Shown: positions 1 to 11,424 of the stretch, in pieces
Layout of the letters: every line of letters begins with the position of its first letter
Numbering within the stretch: position 1 is the first letter of the stretch
From: Linepithema humile
Lineage: Eukaryota; Arthropoda; Insecta; Hymenoptera; Formicidae
Length of the DNA: 64,000 nucleotides
Assembly (NCBI RefSeq): GCF_040581485.1
Contig: NC_090132.1
Span: 13,336,146 to 13,400,145, forward strand
Direction of reading: 5' to 3'
The notes under the pieces: generated by a model
Database searches by the model: none
What the model was told of the DNA's origin: nothing
What the model saw: the letters and a program-made list of their open reading frames with translations, nothing else
Translations under genes and position numbers: made by a program

Positions 1-2121
1 TGTCTTCTATTATTAAGATAATGGATCGAATAATAGTGTGAAGATATATAGACGCGAGACACTTTGCAGGTCGTATAATTTTTATTGTCTTATAGTAATT
101 ATATCAAAATTTTATTCTCTCGTATTTTTTAAAAGTATTTGGAGTTGTGCGTGCGTTTGTTTTTAAAAGAACGAAATACTTATTTTTTTAGTTAATTTAT
201 ATTAAATTTAATTATGTGTTACCAATATTATTATATATATCTAGAAAAGATACATGTTATATTAGATTATAATTATAAAAATTATTAAAAAATATGTTAC
301 CTGCAAAATGCGTTGTACATTAAAAAGAAACAAAGTGTTTCTAATTTTGATTTTGATTAAGCCCGAAGTTGAAACAACTTTCATCAGCCTAATAACCCTT
401 TGAATCCATATATATTAAATATTAATCATATAATATTAAAAATATAATCATACACCAGAATACTTTGAATAAAATTATGAAAAGTACACTATTTCTTCGA
501 TTCATTATCTTAAAATGGATAAGCTAGGACTTAGATGCGTTAATGAATATTTAATCCTGGAATATTTCCTAAATGTATTTCATGATTGACAGATCAGAAC
601 ATAATATATTGGAATTATTCAGAGAGTTTGTAGAATTTTTTTATGACAGAATTGAAAATAATTTTTATATGTTTATATATCTTTATTTAATAATGTATGC
701 ACAAGTTGTTTAAGATGGCCAAAAGTTGTCGAATATAATGGTGCATATATTACAGACAAAGATGACTCTAAACATATAAAAATTGTTTTCAATTTTTTTA
801 TAAAAATTATATCAAATTTTCTAAATAACCCAATATATTTTTATTCTGAATAATGTACTTATGTTTGTTTATATATTTATTTATATTTTTTTTATATGAG
901 AAAAAATAGAAAAAAAAAATATTAAAAAAAAGATTATACATAAAATTAAAGAAAAAAACTTGTTAAACATGGAAAAAAAGTATTTGATGCCGCAGTAAAT
1001 TTTATATAAGCTATCGTAGCAAAATTTCTTACTGTTAATTATTATTTGAACAGCAAAGAGATTTGTTATAGATAATAATTTTATTTACCGAAATTAGTTT
1101 TGTTAAATCTGCAAATTATATTGCTAATATATGTATAATAAAAAATTTATTTTTATCTTATTGTCAAAATTTGTATTAGTGACGACAATTTCATTGCAAC
1201 AGTAAAATAAATTTATTAAAAATAACTTATTTTGTTGTAACAGCAAATTTTAACTTGTTTCTCATTTTAAAATTTGTCGATTTTTTCGAACGAAACAGAT
1301 TTGTTGCATATCGAATAATCTATAAAAGTAGTTACAATAGCGAAATTTTATTGCTAACATATTTAACATGCAATAGCAACGATTATTTTATTGCAATAGC
1401 AAAATTCTTTTTTTCTGTGTAAATGTGTACTTTTTTTCTTCCTTCCTTACGGTAAGTGGTTTAACTTTTTATATATTTCCAGGGTTAAATATATAAATTG
1501 GCGTTGAAAAGCAAAAATGAGAAAATTTTTAAATACATACATATGTACGTATCACAAATATAAATTAAAAATAAAAAAAAGAATTCTTTTACACAAACGT
1601 AAATATACTGATAAATTATGGTATATTTGAAACAATTTATCAATTAAAAAAAAGGAGCACATTTTTTATTAAAAATTTTGAAATATATTTATTCTTGTAT
1701 TCTTGCTATACGCCAATTTCTTCGTAATCTTTCCTAGCCTACCCATGCATCCGTGGTCCTATGGCTTAACAGAACTAGAACTATCAAAGCGGTTAAAATA
1801 ACCGGTTTATTTTTTTAGAACAATTACTTAAATTTATAATGCTGTATTTCCTGAGATTTTTTCTGTGACTTGTTGCATTGTGTTAAATGATCAAATTGAT
1901 TAATTTACTTTTTCTCTTTATCACTTTTTATTAAAAAAAGAAAAAAGAAATAGAAATTGGTATATGTTAATCGTCGGTAGTTCTAGTGTTGTTGATCCCA
2001 TAGTTGAGCATGGACTTTCGAAATTTGTGGTCCCATCGATGATGGTCGAGCACAGATCTCGAAACAACGTTGATACGATCGATCATTGAACAATGGTCGA
2101 CTATCAACATAAATTTCGAAC

Positions 2122-2241
2122 GCAACTAGCGGAAACTGAGCTGAGCTCTGCGCTAGCGTCCTGCGAAAAACTCCCTCTCGAATTTTAGATGCAAATAGCG
2201 GTAACTGAGCTGAGCTCTGCGCTAAGCATCTTGCGAAAAAT
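2122..2241. repeat. Two-copy direct repeat, period about 69 bp
   Basis: A block of about 50 bp beginning gcaactagcgg at 2122 recurs at 2191 as gcaaatagcgg. Both copies contain the string ctgagctgagctctgcgct followed by a tgcgaaaaa(c/t)tcc tail. The copies differ at several positions, so the duplication is not recent. No coding role is apparent. Confidence 0.75.
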
Positions 2242-2460
2242 TCCTAAATGATTCTGCGATAAACTCCCAAACGATTCCGCGAAGAATTCAATCTTATTAA
2301 ACTTTGTCGGTTTATAGTTTCTTACGAACTCCTAGGTATAGAATTTTTTTATAGATAAGTTTTTGTGTTAGGTAGAATTTCTATTAGGTAGGATTTTCCA
2401 TTAGAATTTTCAGATAGTTTGGATTTAAAAAATTTTTATCACTTTTTTTTTTAATTCTTT

Positions 2461-2775
2461 GCTGTCGATAAAGTTTGGAACTTCTGCTTTGGCAGTTAGT
2501 TTGCAGTTTATTGATAACAAAGATAATGACATAACTTTGGGTGGGCAAACAGCAAGATTTTTTCCGCGAGAGCGGATGTTCCTTGCATATAAGAATTTAA
2601 AAACTTTTTATTATTTCTATATTTTTTTTTTATTTTTTGCTGTCGATAAACTTTGGAACTTCTGCTTTGGCAGTTAGATTGCAGTTTATTGACAAAGATA
2701 ATGACTGTGGGTAGGTAAAGATTCTCAGCAAGATTCTCTTTTGTGAGAGTGGAAGAAGTTTCTTGCATATAAGAA
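2461..2775. repeat. Two-copy direct repeat, period about 178 bp
   Basis: The segment starting gctgtcgataaa at 2461 and ending near ttgcatataagaa at 2595 is repeated from 2639 to 2775 with substitutions and small indels. Both copies keep the core ttggaacttctgctttggca. The copies are separated by a T-rich spacer. Both sit in the non-viral flank and may belong to a degenerate mobile element or satellite. Confidence 0.8.
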
Positions 2776-3727
2776 ACATCATCTTAAAAGATTTTTTTCA
2801 AATTTTATTTGTTAAATTGTTGTTAAAAGAAAATGTAATAAGATAAATGTCTCAATGGCTAGACATATTTCAATCTCCAACTATAAAAAAAATAATTTTT
2901 TAAATAGTTATAAATATAATGGCCAGAACTGGTACATATAAATATCTTATATTTCTTTGCTAATATTTAATTTTAATAATTGTCGTTCATTAATTACAAT
3001 TTTAGTTTTATTTGTTAGATAAACTTCAATCTTTATTAACAATTTGCCATCTGTTTTTACATAAATTTGCATAACAAAGAAAGGATTGAGGAACATTAAA
3101 CTGGAAAATCTAAAACACGTTGGTAAAAATTTTTCAAAATTTTTTTACTAAAGAAACATATTTTAGTAACGAACACACACGGACAAATCAGTGGTCGAAC
3201 TAAACCATACAAGATTAGGTACTTTTCTATTTCTTCTTTGCCTCTAGAAGGTTACAATGCTTTGGTTTTGAATATATTATAGGATATTTATGTGAAGATA
3301 TAATTAGTGTTTCTTTTTTTCGGCTTGTTAAGCACTGAATTATTTTATGTCAAGCGGCTCGAAGTTTCCGTTGTTCGCTTATGGTTATTGTCGGCCGCAC
3401 AATCGCGCAATCAATCGAAAGCGTGCGCCTGTTTGCATTTCATTTTTAATTGTTATATAATAATTCGCTATTAGTGTCCAATCCATCTGCCAGGATGCGT
3501 CTCGATTGCGATTGCGCGATTCTCGAACGGCCTATATTTGTTGCTTCGTCGCAGACGGTAACATATGTATTGCTATGCTTATGCGCGTTTCCATATTCCA
3601 CACGTTCTCCATTTTTATAAATATATATTAAAGAATTTTTATTAACCAGTAAATTTTTAAATTAGCCCCATTTGTTTTTTAAGGGCTTTATTGCGTAATA
3701 ACTTTCGCTGTTCTTTTAAAATATATA

Positions 3728-4187
3728 CAAGGTGTCTGGCAATAATCGCCCCACCGGTCATATACAGGTAGAGGAGGTCAAATCGAGTAGAAAAGTCCTT
3801 TACCATTTTTTGATTTTTGTAATAAGTACTAAGTAATTAACGAAAAAAGATTGGTGAATCCGTGCAAGTAAAGCGCGCGCAGCGAGAAGGACATCCCACT
3901 GCTATGCGATCACTAGGCGCGCGATGAAGCGTGGGAGGAGCGCTTTACAAATGACAATGGCAACATACGAGCGGCGCGTAACGCTAGATCCTTGTGTCCT
4001 AGTGATCGCGTAGCAGTGGGACGTCCTTCTCACCGCGCGCGCTTTACTCGCGCGGATTCGCCGATCTTTTTTCGTTAATTACTCAGTACTTATTATGAAA
4101 ATTAAAAAATGGTAAAGGACTTTTCTACTTGATTTGACCTCCTCTACCTGTATATGACCGGTGGGGCGATTATTGCCAGACACCCTG
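3728..4187. mobile_element. Non-autonomous TIR element (MITE), 460 bp
   Basis: The two ends are inverted repeats of roughly 195 bp. The left end begins caaggtgtctggcaataat and the right end finishes attattgccagacaccctg. The termini are flanked by tata at 3724-3727 and 4188-4191, a plausible 4-bp (or TA-type) target duplication. It encodes no transposase, so it would move only in trans. The arms are GC-richer than the surroundings. It lies exactly where the non-viral left flank ends and a viral reading frame begins. The superfamily is not certain from the sequence alone. Confidence 0.85.
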
Positions 4188-4188
4188 T

Positions 4189-4392
4189 ATATCTGAATAC
4201 CAAGAATTATCAGAGGATTTTATCAGAGAATTTAAGGATAAAATTAATTGGATATGTATATTTAAATCCAGGAGAATGAATACGTCTACAGATTTTTCCG
4301 CAAATCTAAAAACATTTATATCTTATACTAACAATAAATTTTCTAAAGAATTCCTTAATGAATTTAATGATAAAATATTTCAATTTCCTTAA
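4189..4392 (+). pseudogene. 3' remnant of a tryptophan-repeat family gene
   Basis: Directly to the right of the TIR element an open frame runs to TAA at 4390-4392. It encodes one full unit of the LSEDFIREFKDKINW type, then a degenerate unit (FSKEFLNEFNDK), then a stop. The same repeat builds the genes at 9.2-10.5 kb and 28.1-29.5 kb. It has no start codon because its 5' part is cut off at the element. This is the leftmost viral sequence I can recognise. The function of the family is unknown; tryptophan- and leucine-rich repeat families are known from insect poxviruses. Confidence 0.75.
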
Positions 4393-4530
4393 TAATATGG
4401 TTATCTTTTTAGAAAAAATACATTACAATAATAAATAAATGTTAAATTTGAATATTTATGCGCAAATGTAACAATATCATAACAACAAACAATATTAAAA
4501 TGGAACAGATAATGAGCAATCATATCATAT

Positions 4531-4741
4531 TGTGAGCAGGTAAGCGAAGGGAGGGCATAAGAGTAAACGATTCAAGAATAGTGATTGCACACACGTTTAT
4601 TATTATACAGAGACTGACTCTATCGAGAGACGCAAAAACAAGAGAGAGCGTCACTCACGAACTAAGATAAATATATAGAGGGGACAACGCGATTGACAAA
4701 ACACGGATCGTATGAGGTAGCGGAACCCGCGAATTTCAACA
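4531..4741 (-). repeat. Copia 3' LTR
   Basis: This is a 211-bp long terminal repeat, nearly identical to 8985-9195. In element orientation it is the 3' LTR, preceded by the polypurine tract next to position 4742. Confidence 0.93.
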
Positions 4742-4760
4742 CTTCCCCTCGAGACGTGAT

Positions 4761-7700
4761 TTAACAAGAAGACATACAGGAATCCAAACCCATTAGATAC
4801 AAACAGCGTCTATGTTTGGGTCCTGATAAGCCCTTAGTCAGCACGTCGGCCATCTTGTCCTCAGTGAAAGTATATTCAATCTCGAAAAGATTGTTAATCA
4901 AAGCATCGCGAATGAAATGATGCCTGAGGTCGATGTGCTTACTTCTAGCATGAAACGTTGGATTCTCAGCCAGCTTTAAAGCACCCATGTTGTCGTTAAA
5001 GATTTTCGCGGAAGCAAGCTTATCAAATCCTAATTGCTTGAGGAACTCGCAAAGATACAAGGACTCCTTAACAGCTTCGGTCAATCCCATATACTCCGCT
5101 TCCGTCGATGACAATGCTACCGTCCTCTGTTTCTTAGAATCCCAGGAGATGATTCCGTTTAGCATGAAGGCGTAGCCCGTATAGGATCGTCGATCGACCG
5201 GGCATCCAGCCCAATCAGCGTCCACGTAACCTGTCAACGATTTCTTGATAGGTTCGTAAACGATTCCAATGTCGGCGGTTCCCTTGAGATAACGCAAGAC
5301 GCGTTTTGCAGCTGACCAGTGACTTTGTCCGTATCCGTTATTGAATTGACTCAACGAGCTTACTGCGTGAGCGATGTCCGGTCTAGTAGTAACGGCTAGA
5401 TACATCAACGCGCCGACCAGCTCACGATACGGCAAAATCCTCTCATCGTCACTTGGTTCTTCCGTTAGTCCTGAGAGTTTAACGTTCGGGTCCATAAGGG
5501 TGTTCACCGGTTTGCAACCGTTCATTCCAAATCGTTCCAGGATATCCGTAACGTACCCTCTTTGATGTAAAACAATTTTGTTACTATCCCGCGTGAATTC
5601 GATACCGAGGCAACATTTCGGTTCTCCAAGATCCCTAATCTCGAATTCTCGAGAGAGAAACTGCTTGATCTCTATGATTTTGTTTGAATCTTGAGCCATG
5701 ACCAGGATATCATCCACGTATATAGCGATTAGAAGTGATTCTTCCCCTTGTCCAACGTAGTACACACAAGGATCCGATTTAGAAGGAATAGCGCCGAACT
5801 TACGTAGTGCGTAGTTTAGTTTTTCGTGCCAATTTCTTCCGGCTTAACGCAATCCATATAAAGATTTTCTCAGAAGACAGACTTGGTCCCCGTCGTTCAA
5901 CTCCATCAGCATCGCTTTCGCCTTGGACCTTATTTCCTTGCTATAGCTTTCTGACTCGATAATACAATCCAGAGATGAAGACAGACCTGGAGGTGGTTCC
6001 ATATAGATCTCCTCCTTGATCGAGCCGTTTAAATAGACTGTGGCTACATCGAACTGTCTCATGACCATTCCGTGACTAGATGCCAATGCTACAAGCAGAC
6101 GAATTGAGCTCAGACGAGCGACAGGAGCAAACGTCTGATTGAAGTGAATGCCCGGACGTTGGGCGAATCCTTGTGCAACAATTCTTGCCTTTCTTCTTTC
6201 CAGTGTTCCGTCTGGCTTGTACTTGTTGCGTAGGACCATGCGACTGCCTATGACTTCTCTGTCGTCTGGCCGTTTTACAAGTTTCCAGGTATCGTTTTTC
6301 AGAATGGATGCTGTTTCATCTGCCATGGCACGATACCAATCCTCAGCGTCGGAACCGGATATGGCCTCCTTGATAGGTACTTCCGCGAGGTAAGTAAATT
6401 CAGAGACGGCAAACCTCGTCTCTTCACACGGTGCAGAAAATAACTTCTTGGGTCTGCCTCTCTTCCCAGTCCGTAATAATCTAGGTCTGCCCGGTCCTCT
6501 TCTCGGAGTGACGTTAACATTTGCATCAAGGTCATCATCATCTAAGTCATCTGGTTCAGGAACGATTACGTCATTCAGGAGTATGCCTCGATCTCCTCCT
6601 ATTGGATTGATTTCAATTTCAGCTTTATCAGCAACGGTATCAGGTAGGTCCGAATCAAACTTTTGTTCAATTGGGAGGTTCTCCGTGGCGAAGTCCTTGA
6701 AGACGGTAATAGGTAAGTTTTCGCGATTCTGCAAGAATCTTACGTCCCTAGTAATTTCGATCTTCTTTTCCTTAGGAAGCCACACACAATATCCCTTTGA
6801 GTCTGCCGCGTATCCTAGGAAGATGCCCCTTCTGGATCGATCCTCGAACTTCCCCTTACCTGGAACTCTATTTAAACAAAATAAATTACAGCCGAATTCC
6901 TTAAAGTGACTTACATCGGGAGTTTCTCCAGTCCACAGTTCAAATGGGGTTCGACCGTTGAGAGCCTTGGTGGGACACCGATTTCGGATGTAACACGCCG
7001 TAGATACTGCTTCGGCCCAAAATGACGGAGGAAGGCCCGATTGTATGAGTAGGCAGCGAGTCATTTCTAGAAGCGTCCTATTCTTCCGCTCGGCTGTGCC
7101 ATTCTGCTCGGGATTGTGTGCAATAGAGAGCCTTCGCTGAATTCCGGTCTTCTTCAGGAAGTCTTCGAACTCTTTGCTCAAATATTCTCTACCGTTGTCA
7201 GATTGTAGAAACTTAATCTTTCTTCCAGTCTTGTTTTCGACCAATGCCTTGAATTCTTTGAATACGTTGAATACGTCGCTCTTGTTTCGAAGAAACCGTA
7301 CTTCGCACCACCTCGAATGATCATCTATGAAAGTGACAAAGTACTTTGCGCCACCTTTGGATTCTGTGCGCATAGGACCGCATAGGTCGGAGTGAATTAT
7401 CTCCAGGAGCTCTTTCGTTCGGTTTTCTAAAGTTGTCGAGAATGGTGTTCTGGTCATCTTCCCTCGAAGACAAACTTCGCACTCTAATTTGCTTTCGCAT
7501 TTTCCGAGATTCAATCCTCGCATTGCGTTACTGCGCTCACCATTCGTTAAATCCTTCACGTTTAAATGTCCGAGCCTGCGATGCCACACGTCTAAAAGAT
7601 TCGAAGCACCCGGCGTATCAGCTGAGATTCTATTGCACTTGGTTTGTTCATGTTCCGACAAGTAATATAAGTTTCCTATTCGATTAGCGCGTAATATCAC

Positions 7701-8879
7701 GTTTCCATTGCGATCAACTATGACTGCACGATCCCTTTTAAAAATGACTTCGAGATTCTTATCCGTAATTTTAGCTACTGACAATAAGTTTTCGCGAAGA
7801 TCGGGTACGCAAAGCACGTTACTCAGACTCACGTTTTTCTTGTCTCCGCCGACACTTGTCACAAATGAGACCTTTCCCATTGTCGTAATTTTCGTCGATG
7901 CATGATTTGCAAGATTTAAATTGCCGCGTTTTAGTTCGTCAACTTCCGCGAATTCGTGCAATTGTCCGCACAAGTGTGACGTCGCGCCGCTATCGAGACA
8001 CCATTTCGTACCGCGCACGTTGCTTTCCACGCGAAACGCTTCTTGCGCACTCGCGAACGTTTCTACAGCGCATAGGAGTATATCTTCGGTGCTCTTCGCA
8101 GACGGTTGGGACTCTTCTTTCTTCTTGCAATCTATGGATTTGTGTCCTTTTTCTTTGCATTTGTGGCAGCGAAACTTGAACTCTTCCTTGTTTTCTGATT
8201 TTGGTTTTCTAGCTTTATCTCTGTTCGGTTTACCTCTTTTCTTCACAAACATGGCGTTCTGAACAGCGCCGCGAGTGTCATTTTTTCGAGCGTCACTTTC
8301 TTCCACGATTTTTATGCGTAGTACTTCCGGTGACGGCAGCTCGTCACGCGATTCGATGGCGCATCGAAAATTCTCAAAAGATGGCGGTAAACTGTACAAC
8401 AGCATAATCGCGAGTAATTCCGGATTGATATCTATGTTCATTTCAGCCAATTTGTCGACGGTATCATGAAACTTACGGACATGTTCTCGCACATCGTCAC
8501 CTTCTTCCATGTGTTGAAGCGTGAGCTGCTTCAGAAGCGTGGCCTTCCGGGCTGGTCCTTTAGACTGATACGTATCTTCTAGCTTTATCCATATTTCGCG
8601 AGACGTTGCACATCCTTTGATTTGTTTCAATTCTGATGGCTTTATTGACAATATTATGTCGGATATTGCTTTACTGTCGTTCTTTATCCACATTTTGACT
8701 GCTTCTTCCGATGCCTCGTTGCCGGCTTCCAGCGTTGGTTTTTCGCACTCGCCGCTTACATATTCCCATGCATCGTTTTTCATGAGCACTGCTTTCATCT
8801 GTAACTTCCGTGTATCGTAGTTGTCTCTTTGGAGGGTTTCGATACGAGCAAAGCCTGACGCGGACATCTTGCTGAGCAC
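4761..8879 (-). pseudogene. Copia Gag-Pol polyprotein with one nonsense codon
   Basis: The single polyprotein runs from 8879 to 4761 and is broken only by TAA at 5844-5846, where Copia proteins usually have Gln after LYGLR. In order it contains: Gag with the zinc knuckle CHKCKEKGHKSIDC; the aspartic protease motif WCLDSGATSH; integrase with an HHCC region (HRRLGHL...CEVC) and the DDE core including SDNGREY; reverse transcriptase with YVDDILVM; and RNase H with DADWAG and SSTEAEYM. The second part after the stop (5765-4761) has RT and RNase H. One C-to-T change explains the break, which agrees with recent activity. Codon use and GC content are far from the viral neighbours. Confidence 0.93.
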
Positions 8880-8984
8880 TGCAATGTATATTGTTCGTTT
8901 TCTCGAGATACACGTGAATCACTGAACCTCACTATCCGTTACGTTCTTCCGATACTTATGCCGATCCGGCCTGGGCCCATAACC

Positions 8985-9195
8985 TGTGAGCAGGTAAGCG
9001 AAGGGAGGGCATAAGAGTAAACGATTCAAGAATAATGATTGCACACACGTTTATTATTATACAGAGACTGACTCTATCGAGAGACGCAAAAACAAGAGAG
9101 AGCGTCACTCACGAACTAAGATAAATATATAGAGGGGACAACGCGATTGACAAAACACGGATCGTATGAGGTAGCGGAACCCGCGAATTTCAACA
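8985..9195 (-). repeat. Copia 5' LTR
   Basis: This is a 211-bp long terminal repeat, the promoter-bearing copy for the minus-strand element. The untranslated leader 8880-8984 lies between it and the polyprotein and holds the putative tRNA priming site. Confidence 0.93.
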
Positions 9196-10603
9196 CATAT
9201 ATTCTAACATATATAATAAGTTAAAATACACAGATTTATTAAGTCTTTATAGTATAGATTATTTCAGATTAAGCGTTACAGACTATATAAGATTAAAACG
9301 AAACAGTTTCAATTGGAACCGTATTACGCAAACGGGAATGTTACAGGATGAATTTATTATAGAATTCATCGATGAACTTAATATACAACTAGTTATTATT
9401 TATAACAAAATGAATGATAAAACTCTAAAATTAATTTTAGACGAAAATAATATATGTTTAGCAGTAAAGTATCAAGACGTTAGCAATATCATAAACGAAA
9501 TTTCTCATTATTTTACAGATCACATATGGACTGTTGTGTCTCAATTCCAAAGGTTAAATGACGATACTATAAGAAAATACGAAAATAAATTAGATTGGTA
9601 TAGTCTATGCAAATGTCAGAGTTTATCTGAAAACATAATAAGAGAATTTGTACATAAGATTGAATGGAAGTATATATCGGAATCTCAGACATTGTCAGAA
9701 GATTTCATGGAAGAATTTAAAAACGAAATATGTTGGAAAGATATATCTAAATTCCAAAAACTATCAGAAAATTTTATAAAAAAATTTAAAAGTAATATAG
9801 ATTGGAAGAATATTTCTAAATATCAAAAATTATCAGAAGATTTCATACGCGAATTTAAAGGATGTGTATTGTGGAAATGTATATCTAAATATCAGATAAT
9901 GTCAGAGAACTTTATGAGGGAATTTAAAAAATATATCAGTTGGGATTTAGTATCTAGATACCAAACGTTGTCAAACGACTTCATTTTTGAATTTAGAAAT
10001 GAACTAAATTGGGATAATCTATGTCAATATCAGACAAAAAACATATCAGAAGATTTTATATGTAAAGTTCATGATAAAATATCATGGAAACAACTAATTA
10101 GAAATATAAACTTATCCGATAGAATAATTTTAGAATTTTACGATAAAATGGATTGGGAATACATGTGCAGATATGTGAAATTATCTCCAAATATAATTGA
10201 AAGCTTTTCTAATAAATTCTCGTGGAATATAATATCTAGATACCGCATATTATCCGAAAATTTCATAAGAAGATTTAAAGATTACGTTGAGTGGAAATAT
10301 ATATCTAAGTATCAAAGGTTATCAGAGACTTTCATGAAAGAATTTAAAGATAAAATTGATTGGTATATTGTATCTAAAAATCAAATACTATCAGAAAAGT
10401 TTATTAACGAATATAGGTTTAAAATAAATTGGACATTAATATCTGAACACCAAAATCTTTCGGAAAATTTCATTATACCTAATCGTACCTATATAAAGGT
10501 CATACCTAATGTACCAATATATAAAGTAGATAATAGGACAGTCTTATATTTATCAAAAATAATCTATAATATGATATTAAATTTTCGTCTGTTTTTAATT
10601 TTC

Positions 10604-11338
10604 TCACGCGAGTATATGTATAAAGTCATTTATAATAGTTTCTATATTAATCTCTTTATATTCAAATTCTACGTTATCTATAATTATTGTAAAATTACTA
10701 AAACTAATATTATCATATATAAATATATTAAACTTTAATTCTTTATCAAATGGTACAATATAATTTAACTTTAAAAACTTGCTTGATAGTGATGTTCCAA
10801 CTATTCTACTTAAGTTACCAAAGTTCACTAACGTATTTGTATTAATAAAATATTCCTTATTCTTGTTAAACAATCTATTAATTTCTGAGTACGATACATA
10901 TTTTATGACAAACGGATCATCTGACTTAAATAATTTGCTTAATTCTATATCCTTTTCCCTTTCGATATTCTATAAAAAAACCATCTCTTTTTCGGCTTTA
11001 CAATTATCCTACCATATTTCAATATTAAGTTGAAAAAGTTCAATTCGGAAAAATCTACATAATTGCTTTCATCCGTGCTTGATAAAATTTCTTTTTCAAC
11101 TTTAATTCTAGAATTATTAAAATAATCTATTATTAATTCTCTGTTGATATTCTTTGAAACTTAACTATACAAGAATCTGACATCTTCCTCGTTTACAAAG
11201 AAATCTTCACTGAAATTAATGCTGAATATTTCTCTATTTTTACTTATAAAATCATCAAAATTATGTTTATCATCTTCTAATGTAGTTTTCATGTATTCTT
11301 CTATACTAGCTATAAGTCCACCAATGTTATTTTCCATA
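10604..11338 (-). pseudogene. Broken viral gene of unknown function
   Basis: On the minus strand a gene begins with ATG at 11338 (MENNIGGLIASIEEYMKTT) and reads about 58 codons to a stop near 11162. Similar coding sequence continues in other frames through about 11030, and again in an open frame ending at 10604 (with FNKNKEYFINTNTLVNFGN). At least two frameshifts or stops separate the parts. I do not recognise the family. The C-terminal region overlaps the low-complexity tail of the tryptophan-repeat gene on the other strand. Confidence 0.55.
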
Positions 11339-11424
11339 GTAGTATTTATCTAATTTATTTTTTGAAAAATTATAAGAAATTAATAAAAGTATTTATAAAA
11401 ATTATATTCAAATAAAACTCAAAA

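Larger units (their letters stand above)
1..3727. other. AT-rich non-viral flank without a supported gene
   Basis: No convincing coding region is visible on either strand. The sequence is AT-rich with poly-A/T runs, and its only open frames are short and low in complexity. GC-richer patches near 1990-2300 and 3340-3600 look like ordinary insect intergenic DNA. None of the viral hallmarks seen further right (dense genes, TAAATG starts, poxvirus motifs) occur here. I interpret it as host DNA, but this rests on the absence of viral signals, not on a recognised host gene. Confidence 0.6.
4531..9195 (-). mobile_element. Ty1/Copia LTR retrotransposon
   Basis: This is a complete element on the minus strand with 211-bp LTRs (4531-4741 and 8985-9195). 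It is flanked by the 5-bp target duplication catat (4526-4530 and 9196-9200). LTR ends are TG...CA in element orientation. A purine-rich tract (GAGGGGAAG on the minus strand) lies next to the 3' LTR. The sequence after the 5' LTR (GGTTATGGGCCCAG) fits the initiator-tRNA-type priming site of Copia elements. The LTRs differ by one substitution that I can see (near 4583), so the insertion is young. It interrupts a viral tryptophan-repeat gene. Confidence 0.95.
4500..10478 (+). pseudogene. Tryptophan-repeat protein gene split by a Copia element
   Basis: The gene begins with ATG at 4500 and is interrupted after 4530 by the Copia insertion. It resumes at 9201, after the 5-bp target duplication, in the same frame. 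The region read from 9201 has a short hydrophobic-patterned N-terminus that could be F-box-like. About ten units of roughly 29 residues follow, with consensus W..ISKYQ.LSE.FI.EFK. Repeats are recognisable to about 10478. Beyond that the frame stays open to 10738 but is low-complexity sequence antisense to another gene remnant, so the original C-terminus is lost or replaced. F-box repeat proteins often act as ubiquitin-ligase adaptors, but that role is only an inference here. Confidence 0.75.

Noticed and set aside
355..390. Hammerhead-like CTGATGA on the minus strand with a small hairpin
   Set aside because: The required GAAA after stem II and a cleavage-site stem are missing; it is just a short palindrome (aagttg-aaa-caactt).
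10479..10738. C-terminal extension of the tryptophan-repeat protein
   Set aside because: The residues are low-complexity and antisense to a minus-strand gene remnant; repeats end at about 10478, so this is run-on translation.
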